The notes: generated by a model from the letters alone, not told the origin. Positions 25,940 to 35,880 are shown, numbered from the stretch's first letter. The stretch is 49,426 nucleotides of DNA from an uncultured Oleiphilus sp. (GCA_913020495.1 CAJWBJ010000018.1:1-49426), one strand, 5' to 3'. Numbers and translations: made by a program.

Positions 25940-26260
25940 CGTTATTACCTTATTATTTTTAAAGTTCACCTTTAAACTTAGCAAAGAATTGAAAAATCGA
26001 CACAAGCCGCATCAAATTGATCATATTTTCATCCTTAATCTGATTTTTTGTTGAAAAAAAGATACAATGCCGCGCATTTTAAAACTGAATAATGTAGTAG
26101 ACATGATGTTTATCAATTTTAATACCTGACTAAAACAGTTGGTTATTATATAATTCAGAAAATCATCACTGGGTAGCGCATTCAATTTGAGCCTATTCAG
26201 CCATTTAAACGTCAATACTAGCACTAAAATTTATTTGTAAATTGGGAGCACGCTAAACAC
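25940..26260. other. Intergenic region upstream of sufB
   Basis: About 320 bases between divergent operons. It contains a TACAAT followed by GCCGCGC (26063-26075) that resembles a -10 box with discriminator, but no convincing -35 box 17 bases before it. I see no clear IscR or Fur box and no gene. Confidence 0.4.
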
Positions 26261-27709
26261 ATGTCTGAATCAGATAAAGCAGTAAAAGACCTGATTAAAC
26301 GTGAGTACGAGCACGGGTTTGTCACCGACATTGAAACCGATACATTCGAGCCGGGGTTGAACGAAGCTGTTATTCGCCGTATTTCAGCCAAGAAAAAAGA
26401 ACCTGAATGGCTACTGGATTGGCGTTTAAAAGCTTATAGCGCCTGGATCGAAATGGACGAACCTGAATGGGCTCATGTGCATTATCCAGAAATAGATTTC
26501 AATGAAATTGCTTATTTCTCTGCACCCAAATCAAATGATGATGCTCCTAAAAGCTTAGATGAAGTTGACCCTGAACTTTTAAGAACCTACGAGAAACTTG
26601 GAATCCCGCTTCATGAACGCGCCCGATTAGCCGGAGTTGCTGTTGATGTCGTATTTGACAGTGTATCTATTGGCGTGACATTTAAAGAAAAACTAGCCGA
26701 AGCAGGCGTTATTTTCTGCCCGATATCTGAAGCAGTACATTCACACCCAGAGCTCGTCAAAAAATACCTTGGTAGCGTTGTAGCACAAAAAGATAATTTT
26801 TACTCTGCACTCAACTCAGCTGTATTTAGTGATGGTTCATTTGTATACATCCCTAAAGGCGTACGCTGCCCAATGGAGCTATCTACTTACTTCCGTATCA
26901 ATGAAGCAAATACCGGTCAATTTGAACGAACACTAATTATTGCCGAAGAAGGCAGTCATGTAAGTTATCTTGAAGGGTGTACTGCCCCGATGCGAGATGA
27001 AAACCAACTACATGCGGCAGTTGTTGAGCTTGTCATTCTGGATGATGCTGAAATCAAGTATTCAACCGTTCAGAACTGGTACCCAGGTGATGAGAATGGT
27101 TTAGGTGGCATCTACAATTTTGTAACGAAACGGGCTGCGTGTATCGGTAAAAATTCAAAAGTGTCCTGGACACAAGTTGAAACCGGTTCTGCCGTCACAT
27201 GGAAATACCCTAGCTGTATTTTGAAAGGCGACAACAGTGTCGGTGAATTCTACTCCGTTGCGTTGACCAACAACTTTCAGCAAGCCGATACTGGCACGAA
27301 AATGATCCATATTGGAAAAAACACCTCAAGTACGATTATCTCGAAAGGGATTTCAGCGGGTAAGAGTGATAGTAGTTATCGCGGCTTGGTACGTATAGGC
27401 CCGAATGCTGACAACGCACGAAATTACACTCAATGTGATTCGCTATTAATTGGCGATCAATGCGGTGCACATACCTTCCCCTATATCGAAACAAAAAATA
27501 AAACAGCCGTCATTGAACATGAAGCCACCACGTCTAAGGTCAGCGATGACCAGCTGTTTTTATGTCAACAACGTGGCATTGATGCTGAAAGCGCTGTTGC
27601 TATGGTCGTTAACGGTTTCTGTAAAGAAGTATTTAAAGAGCTCCCGATGGAATTTGCAGTTGAAGCCACTAAGTTACTAGAAGTTAGCCTTGAAGGTTCT
27701 GTAGGCTAA
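26261..27709 (+). CDS. sufB: Fe-S assembly scaffold SufB
   Basis: This 482-residue scaffold subunit of the SufBCD complex builds Fe-S clusters with sulfur passed from SufS/SufE. Typical SufB blocks run through it: W-L-L-D-W-R at about 49-54, [23 protein letters not shown], and L-E-G-C-T-A-P, with the conserved C-terminal C-Q-Q-R-G-I-D near residue 440. Length matches E. coli SufB (495). It opens a six-gene codirectional suf operon plus sufE. No IscR- or SufR-like regulator gene precedes it, unlike many suf operons. Confidence 0.97.
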   Translation: MSESDKAVKDLIKREYEHGFVTDIETDTFEPGLNEAVIRRISAKKKEPEWLLDWRLKAYSAWIEMDEPEWAHVHYPEIDFNEIAYFSAPKSNDDAPKSLDEVDPELLRTYEKLGIPLHERARLAGVAVDVVFDSVSIGVTFKEKLAEAGVIFCPISEAVHSHPELVKKYLGSVVAQKDNFYSALNSAVFSDGSFVYIPKGVRCPMELSTYFRINEANTGQFERTLIIAEEGSHVSYLEGCTAPMRDENQLHAAVVELVILDDAEIKYSTVQNWYPGDENGLGGIYNFVTKRAACIGKNSKVSWTQVETGSAVTWKYPSCILKGDNSVGEFYSVALTNNFQQADTGTKMIHIGKNTSSTIISKGISAGKSDSSYRGLVRIGPNADNARNYTQCDSLLIGDQCGAHTFPYIETKNKTAVIEHEATTSKVSDDQLFLCQQRGIDAESAVAMVVNGFCKEVFKELPMEFAVEATKLLEVSLEGSVG

Positions 27710-27778
27710 ATCGACATTAGAATTAATGAGTGACCGCTGACAAGCATAATCAGCGGCATCAGATTAAGAGAGATTAAG

Positions 27779-28540
27779 ATGTTAAATATTCAAAATTTAC
27801 AAGCAAGTGTTGATGATAAGCAGATTCTGAAAGGTTTGAATCTTGAAGTTAAAGCAGGTGAAGTTCACGCAATCATGGGCCCAAATGGTTCAGGTAAAAG
27901 CACCTTATCGCAAGTTTTAGCAGGAAACAGTGCTTATCAGGTCACTGGTGGTCAAGTTTCTTTTGAAGATAAAGACCTGCTTGACATGTCAACCGAAGAT
28001 CGCGCTAGAGAAGGCGTTTTTCTAGCTTTTCAATATCCGGTTGAGATCCCGGGCGTCAGCAATCTTCAGTTTCTTAAAACAGCAATGAACAACATACGAC
28101 GCCACCGTGGGCAAGATGAAATGAATGCAGCGACATTTATGAAGCTCGCTAAAGAAAAAATTCAACAAGTAAATCTTGCCCCGTCATTTCTAAAGCGTGG
28201 GGTGAATGAAGGATTTTCTGGCGGAGAAAAGAAACGTAATGAAATCATGCAAATGCTAATGCTTGAACCCAAGCTTGCCATTTTGGATGAAACAGATTCA
28301 GGCTTGGATATCGACGCTTTAAAAGTTGTCGCTGACGGCGTAAATGCTTTACGTTCACCTGAACGTGCCGTCATCATGGTCACACATTATCAACGTCTGC
28401 TTGATTACATTGTCCCGGATTACGTTCATGTACTGGCAAATGGTAAAATCATTAAATCTGGCGGTAAAGAACTAGCACTTGAGTTAGAAGAAAAAGGCTA
28501 CGGTTGGTTGGGCATTGATGAAGCTGCAACAGCTGAATAA
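27779..28540 (+). CDS. sufC: Fe-S assembly ATPase SufC
   Basis: This 253-residue ABC-type ATPase powers conformational change in the SufBCD scaffold. It has Walker A G-P-N-G-S-G-K-S-T at about 34-42, the Q-loop in A-F-Q-Y-P, the signature variant F-S-G-G-E-K-K-R-N-E and Walker B L-A-I-L-D-E-T-D-S-G-L-D; the D-S-G-L-D wording is diagnostic of SufC. It has no membrane domain. It lies 69 bases after sufB and 9 before sufD, with a GAGATTAAG ribosome region. Confidence 0.97.
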   Translation: MLNIQNLQASVDDKQILKGLNLEVKAGEVHAIMGPNGSGKSTLSQVLAGNSAYQVTGGQVSFEDKDLLDMSTEDRAREGVFLAFQYPVEIPGVSNLQFLKTAMNNIRRHRGQDEMNAATFMKLAKEKIQQVNLAPSFLKRGVNEGFSGGEKKRNEIMQMLMLEPKLAILDETDSGLDIDALKVVADGVNALRSPERAVIMVTHYQRLLDYIVPDYVHVLANGKIIKSGGKELALELEEKGYGWLGIDEAATAE

Positions 28541-28549
28541 GGGGATTCC

Positions 28550-29827
28550 ATGTCTACATCTAACATTAGTACGCCAGTCTTAAGTGATATCACCTTTAGT
28601 GAAGCACCATCAAAACTGAGTGTTTCATTTCAAGAATTTAGCCAAAGTAAAAAAGAAGGCCTTTCGTTATTAAGTATTCCAACACGAAAAACCGAGTCTT
28701 GGAAGTACTCAGCCAAACACTTGAAACTAGCAGATCATTACCCTGCTCTGCCAGATACAGCTTCAAGCTATCAGGCTGCCTATGAATTAGACTGCCATAC
28801 GATTGTACTTAGCAATAATCGCCTAGCGTCAAGCCATATCGATATTCAGGGTTTAAGTATTAAAAACTTTGCGGACCTGAACGAAACGGAAGCGGAGCAA
28901 GTACTATCTGGCGTTACTGCGGAATCAAAAGAGTTCCCATTTGCAGACATTAATGCTGCACAGTTGCAAAATGGTATTTTCCTCAAAGTTGAAGATAATG
29001 CTCAAGTTGAAAAACCTGTCAAAGTTGTTTTGGAGCACTTAGGCCAAGGCATGAGCTTTCCTCGCATTTTTGTATTCGTAGGGAAAAGCGCCTCTTTTGA
29101 GCTAATTGAAGAACTAAACATTGTTTCAGACGACACAACTGAAGCATTTATCAATAGTGTTTGCGATATCACGGTTTCAGAAAATGCCAAGCTTCGATAC
29201 GTTCGTATGAATAACGATCAAGGCGATTGCAAACATATTGGCGCTACCGGCGTAAAAATGATGCGCAACGCGCGCTTTGACAGTTACTGCATGGCGCTAG
29301 GTAGCGAATTAGCTCGCCATGACTTACACGTTAAAATGCTGGAACCAGGCGCGGAATGTGATTTAAATGGTGTTTGTGTCACTCGCTTTAAACAACACTA
29401 TGACAACCACACCTGCATTGAACATATCGCACCACACTGTACAAGCAATGAAACCTATCGCTGCATCGCCGACCAGCAATCTTCAATTGTTTTTAATGGT
29501 CGCATACATATTCACCCTGATGCCCAGAAGTCATTAGGCTCAATGAGCAATAAAAACTTATTGCTCTCTTCTCAAGCACAAATAAATTCCAAGCCTGAGC
29601 TGGAAATTTATGCTGATGATGTGAAATGCGCTCATGGAACCACAATGGGGCAGCTAGACGAACAAGAAGTCTACTACCTTAAAACGCGTGGAATTTCAGA
29701 TGAGCAAGCCAAACTCATGCTCACACTAGGTTTTGTTCTTGAAGTTGTAAGATCAACGCCAATTGAAAGCATTGCAATTTTTTGGGAACAACAGCTAACA
29801 GAAATACTGAGCTTCCAAGAAATCTAA
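28550..29827 (+). CDS. sufD: Fe-S assembly protein SufD
   Basis: This 425-residue paralogue of SufB forms the SufB-SufC2-SufD complex and is implicated in iron acquisition for cluster assembly. Family landmarks are the N-terminal T-R-K-T-E-S-W-K-Y block, V-F-N-G-R-I-H-I-H-P-D-A-Q-K near 310-325, the invariant C-A-H-G-T-T-M-G-Q-L-D near 355-366, and Y-Y-L-K-T-R-G-I. The AAGGGG ribosome site just before the ATG is strong. It follows sufC by 9 bases. Confidence 0.96.
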   Translation: MSTSNISTPVLSDITFSEAPSKLSVSFQEFSQSKKEGLSLLSIPTRKTESWKYSAKHLKLADHYPALPDTASSYQAAYELDCHTIVLSNNRLASSHIDIQGLSIKNFADLNETEAEQVLSGVTAESKEFPFADINAAQLQNGIFLKVEDNAQVEKPVKVVLEHLGQGMSFPRIFVFVGKSASFELIEELNIVSDDTTEAFINSVCDITVSENAKLRYVRMNNDQGDCKHIGATGVKMMRNARFDSYCMALGSELARHDLHVKMLEPGAECDLNGVCVTRFKQHYDNHTCIEHIAPHCTSNETYRCIADQQSSIVFNGRIHIHPDAQKSLGSMSNKNLLLSSQAQINSKPELEIYADDVKCAHGTTMGQLDEQEVYYLKTRGISDEQAKLMLTLGFVLEVVRSTPIESIAIFWEQQLTEILSFQEI

Positions 29828-29877
29828 AACAGTGAATATGTAATTCTTAAGAGTCAGAGCCTAGACGGCAAGGTAAT

Positions 29878-31113
29878 TTGAGTACGATGAGTAATAGCAC
29901 TTTAAACTTGGATGAAATTAGACAGCAATTCCCCATTTTAAACCAAGAAGTTAATGGCAAACCTTTAATCTACTTAGATAGCGCTGCCAGTGCACAAAAA
30001 CCACTTGCCGTACTTGAAGCAATAGAACACTACTATCGCAATGACAACTCAAACGTCCATCGTGGCGCACATACCTTAGGGGATAGAGCGACCAAAAATT
30101 TTGAGGCTGCACGCGACACGGTTCAAAAATTTATCAATGCAAAATCACGGCAAGAAATTATCTGGACTAAAGGGACAACTGAAGCGATTAACATAATTGC
30201 CAGTGGCTTAAGTAGCAGTCTAGAAAAAGGTGATGAAATTATCGTGAGCCGCATGGAACATCATGCCAACATCGTTCCTTGGCAGATGGCCGCTGAAAAA
30301 TGTGGCGCCATCATTCGTGTCCTGGATATTAATGAGCAAGGCGAACTAAACGTCGACCAACTAGACTCACTTTTAAACGAACGAAGCAAAGTACTCGCCG
30401 TCACTCATGTTTCGAACGTACTCGGAACTATCAACCCAGTTAAAACGCTTATTCAAAAAGCTCAGAAAAATGGTTTAATCACGGTCATTGACGGGGCCCA
30501 AGCTGTTCCGCACTTTCAGGTTGATGTTCAGGACTTGGATTGTGATTTTTATGTATTTTCATCGCATAAATTATTTGGCCCAACAGGTCTTGGCGTGCTT
30601 TATGGAAAAACAGCGCAACTAGAAAGCCTCCCTCCTTATCAAGGTGGTGGTGAAATGATTGAACGAGTGAGCTTTGACCATACCACTTATAATGTACTAC
30701 CTTACAAATTTGAAGCCGGAACACCTGCAATTAGCGAAGCAGTCAGCTTCGCTGCTGCAATTGACTATTTTACAGGTTTGGATCGAGCGGCCGTGGAAGT
30801 ACATGAACAAGCATTATTAGTCAGCGCACATGAACAAGCCAAAAATATTCCTGGACTACGCATCATTGGAACAGCGAAACAAAAAGTACCTGTCATGTCA
30901 TTTGAGATTGAAGGCTTACACTCTAGTGATATAGGCACCCTGCTTGACCAGCAAGGCATCGGCATTCGTACCGGCCATCATTGCGCCATGCCCTTAATGG
31001 ATTACTTAGGAGTCTCTGGTACAGCCAGAGCCTCTTTTGCATTTTATAATACCTTAGAAGAAGTCGATCAGTTATTTACTTCTCTCGCAAAGATACAACG
31101 TATGTTTGCATAA
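29878..31113 (+). CDS. sufS: Cysteine desulfurase SufS
   Basis: This 411-residue PLP enzyme takes sulfur from cysteine and passes it as persulfide to SufE. The PLP lysine is K231 in S-S-H-K-L-F-G-P-T-G, the catalytic Cys is C369 in R-T-G-H-H-C-A-M-P, and M-E-H-H-A-N-I-V-P-W is the usual PLP-stacking block. These place it in the group II (SufS/CsdA) family. The start is uncertain: TTG at 29878 has AAGG four bases before it, whereas ATG at 29887 is 13 bases away; the difference is three residues. The gene lies 50 bases after sufD. Confidence 0.96.
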   Translation: MSTMSNSTLNLDEIRQQFPILNQEVNGKPLIYLDSAASAQKPLAVLEAIEHYYRNDNSNVHRGAHTLGDRATKNFEAARDTVQKFINAKSRQEIIWTKGTTEAINIIASGLSSSLEKGDEIIVSRMEHHANIVPWQMAAEKCGAIIRVLDINEQGELNVDQLDSLLNERSKVLAVTHVSNVLGTINPVKTLIQKAQKNGLITVIDGAQAVPHFQVDVQDLDCDFYVFSSHKLFGPTGLGVLYGKTAQLESLPPYQGGGEMIERVSFDHTTYNVLPYKFEAGTPAISEAVSFAAAIDYFTGLDRAAVEVHEQALLVSAHEQAKNIPGLRIIGTAKQKVPVMSFEIEGLHSSDIGTLLDQQGIGIRTGHHCAMPLMDYLGVSGTARASFAFYNTLEEVDQLFTSLAKIQRMFA

Positions 31114-31144
31114 ACAATTAGCAAGCATAAATACTGGAAACACT

Positions 31145-31507
31145 ATGACTATCACGACCTTTGACCCTAAAGTCAGTATCTCAATGACTGATAAAGCGGC
31201 CACACATATTCAAACAGAGCTTAGCAAGCTTCCTGAAAAAAATGGCTTCCGCTTATTCTTGGAAACAAGTGGCTGTTCTGGTTTTATGTATGAAACAGCA
31301 CTAACTGAAGGACCAGAAACAGAAGATAAGGTCTTTCAAATTAACGAAGCAATAAGCCTTTATGTTCCAAATAAAGATTTACCACTATTGAATGGAACCG
31401 AGATCGATTTTATTACGGTTGGTTTGAATTCAATGTTTCAATTTAGAAACCCGAATGTCACTGGTGAATGCGGCTGCGGAGAAAGCTTCTCCGTCACAGA
31501 AGAATAG
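31145..31507 (+). CDS. sufA: A-type Fe-S carrier SufA
   Basis: This 120-residue A-type carrier delivers Fe-S clusters to target enzymes. The three ligand cysteines are intact: C44 (S-G-C-S-G-F), C109 and C111 (G-E-C-G-C-G). I use ATG 31145; the longer frame begins at a TTG inside the end of sufS and adds 13 unconserved residues. Within the suf operon this is SufA rather than IscA or ErpA. Confidence 0.93.
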   Translation: MTITTFDPKVSISMTDKAATHIQTELSKLPEKNGFRLFLETSGCSGFMYETALTEGPETEDKVFQINEAISLYVPNKDLPLLNGTEIDFITVGLNSMFQFRNPNVTGECGCGESFSVTEE

Positions 31508-31546
31508 CGCTGCTTTTAGAAACACGAAGTAAATCCGGAAAAGAAT

Positions 31547-32086
31547 ATGGAAAGAGAAGTTGTATTAACCAAGCGAGAATGTGAAGCAAGATTGGTACCT
31601 GCGGGCACTGAGATCATGATACCAAAAGATAGCTTCGTCACGATTACTCAAGCTTTAGGCGGTACATTCACTGTAGCCGTCAATGGCAACCTTGCTCGCA
31701 TTGATGGCAAAGATGCCGACGCACTCGGCAAAGTTATCGAAGTAGAACAGTTTGAAGTGATGGAAGATGGCAGCGTCAATGAAAGTCACGTTTGGGCAGC
31801 AATTCGCAAATGCTATGACCCGGAAATCCCCGTTAATATCGTCGAGCTAGGTTTAATTTACGGTGTTGAACTAACGACCAATGACGAAGGAAAACATATT
31901 GTTCAGGTTAAAATGACGCTCACCGCCCCAGCTTGTGGTATGGGACCATCGATTATTGCTGATGTAGAGCGAACCGTTACACAAGTTCCTGGCGTAGATG
32001 GCATTGAAGTCGACTTGGTCTTTGATCCTCCATGGAATAACGATATGCTAAGTGATGAAGCGAAACTCGAATTAGGATTGTTATGA
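31547..32086 (+). CDS. sufT: SufT, Fe-S maturation factor
   Basis: This 179-residue protein combines an N-terminal SufT-specific extension with a C-terminal MIP18/DUF59 domain (about 84-175). The DUF59 features are C-Y-D-P-E-I-P-V-N-I-V-E-L-G-L-I-Y, L-T-A-P-A-C-G-M-G and F-D-P-P-W. SufT proteins help mature Fe-S enzymes such as aconitase and lipoate synthase, and are typical of suf operons. The stop overlaps the sufE start (ATGA), so the two are coupled in translation. Confidence 0.94.
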   Translation: MEREVVLTKRECEARLVPAGTEIMIPKDSFVTITQALGGTFTVAVNGNLARIDGKDADALGKVIEVEQFEVMEDGSVNESHVWAAIRKCYDPEIPVNIVELGLIYGVELTTNDEGKHIVQVKMTLTAPACGMGPSIIADVERTVTQVPGVDGIEVDLVFDPPWNNDMLSDEAKLELGLL

Positions 32087-32538
32087 GCGAAATAGATTTA
32101 GCAACGTTTAAAGCCAGCCCTTTTGGTACAGAAATTTGCCAAACTGATATATTAGAAGCCTTTGAATTTTTAGACGACTGGGAAGAACGTTATAGCTACA
32201 TCATCGATTTAGGTAAGTCTCTACCGGCTTTTCCTGAAAGTGAGAAAATAGAGCAAAACTTTATTCATGGCTGCCAAAGTCAAGTTTGGTTAATTCACAA
32301 AATGGATGAAGCAGACAAAAAACTTTATCTTTTGATCGAAAGTGATGCCATTATCGTTAAAGGGCTAGCAGCCGTTGTACTCGCTACATTCAATGCCAAA
32401 ACCCCTGATGAAATCAAAACATTAGATGTTGAAGCATTATTTGAAAAGATGGATTTAATCCGCCATATCAGCCCAACACGCGGCAATGGACTTAGATCCA
32501 TGATTGAACGAGTAAAACTGATTGCACAGAATAATTAA
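32083..32538 (+). CDS. sufE: Sulfur acceptor SufE
   Basis: This 151-residue partner of SufS accepts persulfide sulfur on a conserved Cys, here C64 in F-I-H-G-C-Q-S-Q-V-W. The remainder, W-E-E-R-Y-S-Y-I-I-D-L-G and L-S...G-N-G-L-R-S-M, is typical of SufE/CsdE. Length is normal (E. coli SufE 138). It is the last suf gene; after it a 61-base gap leads to the phospholipase-type gene. I see no strong intrinsic terminator there. Confidence 0.95.
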   Translation: MSEIDLATFKASPFGTEICQTDILEAFEFLDDWEERYSYIIDLGKSLPAFPESEKIEQNFIHGCQSQVWLIHKMDEADKKLYLLIESDAIIVKGLAAVVLATFNAKTPDEIKTLDVEALFEKMDLIRHISPTRGNGLRSMIERVKLIAQNN

Positions 32539-32599
32539 TCAGTATTTAAAATAGGTCGTGCATTCTCAGAATGAGAGTGACACTTTGACGTGAATATTT

Positions 32600-33736
32600 A
32601 TGCAAGATAGCAAGCCTAAAGAGTGCATCTATCGTCAAGCCAGTCCCTATTTCGATAACGTACTCCACGCAATAAGCAATGCTCAATCTCAAATTGATAT
32701 GGAAACCTATATCTTTGAGGTCGACGCTATCGGTGAAAAAATTTCTCATGCCCTGATACAAGCTGCCCAACGTGGCGTAGTGGTTAGACTATTAGTCGAT
32801 GGCATGGGAGTGAATATTGACTTTGTACATATCGCCAAGCAGCTCAGAACAGCGGGCGCTCAGGTTCGTATTCACCGACCACTTCCCTGGCATTTCCAAC
32901 AATGGTCTTTTTCCCTCTCATCCATTAAAGGGATTCAAAAATTCTGGTATTTATTGAGTTACATTAACCAGCGAAATCACCGAAAAATATTAATTATTGA
33001 CCAAGAATCTATCTGGCTAGGCAGCATTAACATTAGCCAAAAACATTTATTAAGGGCTCATGGCGGAGAAAGCTGGCGAGATACAGCCATTGAACTCCAT
33101 CAAGTCAGTACTCAAGCAGCACAATCTGTTTTTGATTTGAGTTGGAACAAATGGAAACGAAAAGCAAAAAAGCGCCTTGCTCAGACTATATTACCCTCCC
33201 CTTTTCTATTCAACTTCACACGACTATTACGACAAACACAGCGAAGACAATTACTTTCACGGATATCTCTTGCCGAAAACCATATCTGGATTACTAATGC
33301 TTACTTTGTCCCAGATTCAAAATTGCTTCAGGCTTTAGTATCGGCAAGTAAAAAAGGGATTGATGTCCGTATCGTATTGCCCTATCAGTCCGATGTGTTT
33401 TTTATGCCTTGGGCCGCCTCATTCTTTTACGAACAACTATTAAATGCTGGCGCCAGAATTTATGAATATCAAACCGGCATTCTTCACGCCAAAACATTAA
33501 TCATTGATGACTGGGCAAGTATTGGATCAAGCAACTTTAATCGAAGGAGCCTACTTCATGATCTCGAAGTCGATTACACTCTTCAGCTAAAAGAAAGTAT
33601 TAACCAACTCGAACATGACTTTTTGGATGATATAAAACATTCCGAAGAGCTTTGCCAATATGAATTAAGTATCAAAAAACCTTGGCAACGCTATTTAGGC
33701 GGACTAATTTTAATTTTATTTTCTTACTGGCTTTAA
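32600..33736 (+). CDS. PLD-family cardiolipin synthase-like enzyme
   Basis: This 378-residue phospholipase D-superfamily protein has two HKD motifs: H127-K129-D134 followed by G-S-I-N, and H296-K298-D303 followed by G-S-S-N. This is the cardiolipin synthase arrangement; it lacks the two N-terminal helices of ClsA and so resembles ClsB/ClsC. A hydrophobic stretch at the very C-terminus (about 366-378) could attach it to the membrane. It probably makes cardiolipin or a related phospholipid. A patatin gene follows 44 bases on, with a perfect hairpin on the stop codon between them. Confidence 0.88.
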   Translation: MQDSKPKECIYRQASPYFDNVLHAISNAQSQIDMETYIFEVDAIGEKISHALIQAAQRGVVVRLLVDGMGVNIDFVHIAKQLRTAGAQVRIHRPLPWHFQQWSFSLSSIKGIQKFWYLLSYINQRNHRKILIIDQESIWLGSINISQKHLLRAHGGESWRDTAIELHQVSTQAAQSVFDLSWNKWKRKAKKRLAQTILPSPFLFNFTRLLRQTQRRQLLSRISLAENHIWITNAYFVPDSKLLQALVSASKKGIDVRIVLPYQSDVFFMPWAASFFYEQLLNAGARIYEYQTGILHAKTLIIDDWASIGSSNFNRRSLLHDLEVDYTLQLKESINQLEHDFLDDIKHSEELCQYELSIKKPWQRYLGGLILILFSYWL

Positions 33737-33755
33737 CCACTCATTCAGGAGTGGT
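33736..33755. repeat. 7-bp perfect hairpin on the PLD gene stop
   Basis: ACCACTC (33736-33742) and GAGTGGT (33749-33755) are exact complements around a 6-base loop. The stem starts on the last base of the stop codon and no T-run follows. It may modulate expression of the patatin gene or protect the mRNA end. Confidence 0.5.
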
Positions 33756-33780
33756 CCGGTTCAATCAGGTCAAATAAACA

Positions 33781-34653
33781 ATGAAATGGAACCTATTCAA
33801 TTCAAGCATTGGTATCGCGCTAGGTGGTGGTGCAGCAAGAGGCATCGCTCACATCGGTGTACTCAAAGCCTTTGAAGAAGGCAATATTCCTATTTCATTT
33901 ATTTCTGGCACAAGTATAGGAGCACTAGTCGCCAGTTATTATGCTTTTGGAAAAAGCATCGAAGATATTAAAGATATTGGAGAGGGGCTTAATATTACAT
34001 CCGTTATTGGTCTCTCCCTACATAAGAAAGGCATGTTCTCAACCAGATCCATTGAAACGATGATCCTCAAAGATTTAGGTAATGTAAATATTGAAGATGC
34101 AAACATCCCTCTCGCTATTTGCACCACCAATATTTCAACCGGAGAGCAAGTCATTTTAAGGCATGGCAACCTTGCAAAAGCAGTCTGTGCATCCACCGCA
34201 ATTCCGGGTATTTTCATCCCTATCGAAATAGAGAATAAAACCTTGGTTGATGGTGGCATTACTGAGAATGTCCCCATTAGTTTACTGGACAAGATGGGAG
34301 CAGGTATCACCATAGGGGTAAATTTAAATGGTAGCCAAAACTATTCACCCCCAAAAGACATAATTGCCATTATGGGTAATGCGATTGATATTGCCATAGA
34401 TCTGAGAACCAAGGACCAATTAAAAAAAGCAGACTTAACTCTCTCGTTAGAGTTAGAACACTACAGCCGCTTGGACAACTCAAAACAATTTGATGATTTA
34501 TACAATGAAGGCTATGAACTTGCACAACGAAAAATTAAAAAAATATTCTGGTATCGAAGAATTCGCTTCGCTTTTTATCTGAAGAAGTTATATCTCGCCA
34601 TCGCACCATTTAAAGTTCCAAATATTTTTACCTGGTGGCGAACTTCTGACTAA
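33781..34653 (+). CDS. Patatin-like phospholipase (RssA type)
   Basis: This 290-residue patatin-family acyl hydrolase has the oxyanion loop G-G-G-A-A-R-G at about 15-21, nucleophile S45 in G-T-S-I-G and the dyad aspartate D157 in D-G-G-I, so the catalytic dyad is complete. It has no signal peptide, so it should act at the inner face of the membrane. It resembles E. coli RssA/YchK and related proteins. It follows the cardiolipin synthase-like gene, and the two together point to local phospholipid remodelling. Confidence 0.9.
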   Translation: MKWNLFNSSIGIALGGGAARGIAHIGVLKAFEEGNIPISFISGTSIGALVASYYAFGKSIEDIKDIGEGLNITSVIGLSLHKKGMFSTRSIETMILKDLGNVNIEDANIPLAICTTNISTGEQVILRHGNLAKAVCASTAIPGIFIPIEIENKTLVDGGITENVPISLLDKMGAGITIGVNLNGSQNYSPPKDIIAIMGNAIDIAIDLRTKDQLKKADLTLSLELEHYSRLDNSKQFDDLYNEGYELAQRKIKKIFWYRRIRFAFYLKKLYLAIAPFKVPNIFTWWRTSD

Positions 34654-34675
34654 AATGACATTCGTAAATCAATAA

Positions 34676-35872
34676 CTACCACGCAACTAACAAATCATCA
34701 ATTTGAATATTAAGCCGCCCCGGATCCACAGATATATTTCCACTCGCAAAACCAGGGTGCACCTGTGAAACTGTTAGAGCGGTCTTTACATTCGTCAACT
34801 CTGCCCCTTTTAACATATCAGCGTCATAATAATTAAAGGTTCGATATAAAGATAATTTATCGCCAGGTCGAACCCCTGAACTCGCACCCGATGAGAAGTG
34901 TAAAGTTTTACCCTCTACGCGAGAAATACGCGTCATGAAAGGTTGGCAGCGAAGTTGTTCATCCACCATCGATGCCATGGTATGAACAAGTTCATTAACA
35001 GCAATACCATAATCATCCTGCCAGAATTCTGCACTACCAAAGCCTACTTTTTTGTCTGGATCTGCCGTCCATTTGGCGCTCAATGCAAAATTTCTTTGCC
35101 AAATGATTGCCCCACTAAAACCATCATGAACAAAGATATCAGCGGAGAAGCGTCTATTTGTATTTGCCTGAGAACCAAAACGTTTCAAACGCGCCCAATA
35201 TGAGTTTTCAAATACAGATTCATCTTCAACACCAAGATCTCTAACCACCCCCGAGACAACAAATTGCGCCCCAGTCTGCTTTGCAAATGCTGCTGCTTTA
35301 GTTAATGTTTGTTGCTCCGTATAACTTGATGGTGCATTAGAAACTTCATCATATAAAGTATGTTGGCTACTTTGAAAAACAACTAAACCTCCTTGTTCAT
35401 GTAAAGCTTGATTTAGCACGCTAGACAAGCCTCTATTTACATCATGAATTGAACCTAGACGAGCCTGCTCAGGCGACTGAACAGAAAAACCTAAAACTAC
35501 GACTTTCTTTTTATAAGCACTTGCCTGAGAGGTTGGGCATGCCGGTACATCTTCAACATCAATATTCATAGAAAGATGTAAAACGCCTTTCCAGATGTAT
35601 TCATCCACCACAATCGATTTATTCACACGAGCCTGACTAGAAACACTGATCTGGTCATGCTTCAAAATACCATTAACGACTCTTTGTTCACTTTTGACCT
35701 GAGAGCCAAATTGCATCACAGCCTGCTGCAAAGCATCTTTTCTTGCATGCTCTCTAGCCTGTTCATATAAGCCTTTCTTAAACGGCGCACGACCAGTGAC
35801 CTGAACCCAATCAGAAAAACTCAATTGAGAAAATAATATCAATAGTAAAGCTAAACCAAATTTTTTTGTCAT
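34676..35872 (-). CDS. flgT: FlgT-like flagellar H-ring protein
   Basis: This 398-residue exported protein has a signal peptide with core about 5-15 and cleavage near S-F-S/D. The N-terminal W-V-Q-V-T-G-R-A-P with A-R-K-D-A-L-Q-Q-A resembles the LPP20/FlgT-N domain, a middle domain runs about 115-290 and a C-terminal SH3-like domain about 315-398 (G-V-R-P-G-D-K-L-S-L-Y). This is the architecture of Vibrio FlgT, which forms the H-ring around the basal body LP-ring and assists motor assembly. It lies 8 bases behind the FlgP-like gene. No other flagellar genes are nearby. Confidence 0.85.
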   Translation of the reverse strand: MTKKFGLALLLILFSQLSFSDWVQVTGRAPFKKGLYEQAREHARKDALQQAVMQFGSQVKSEQRVVNGILKHDQISVSSQARVNKSIVVDEYIWKGVLHLSMNIDVEDVPACPTSQASAYKKKVVVLGFSVQSPEQARLGSIHDVNRGLSSVLNQALHEQGGLVVFQSSQHTLYDEVSNAPSSYTEQQTLTKAAAFAKQTGAQFVVSGVVRDLGVEDESVFENSYWARLKRFGSQANTNRRFSADIFVHDGFSGAIIWQRNFALSAKWTADPDKKVGFGSAEFWQDDYGIAVNELVHTMASMVDEQLRCQPFMTRISRVEGKTLHFSSGASSGVRPGDKLSLYRTFNYYDADMLKGAELTNVKTALTVSQVHPGFASGNISVDPGRLNIQIDDLLVAW

Positions 35873-35880
35873 AAATATTC

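Noticed and set aside
26021-26224. 67-codon minus-strand frame upstream of the glutamine synthetase-like gene
   Set aside because: AT-rich, Phe/Leu-rich and without a ribosome site; it lies in the likely promoter region of two divergent operons.
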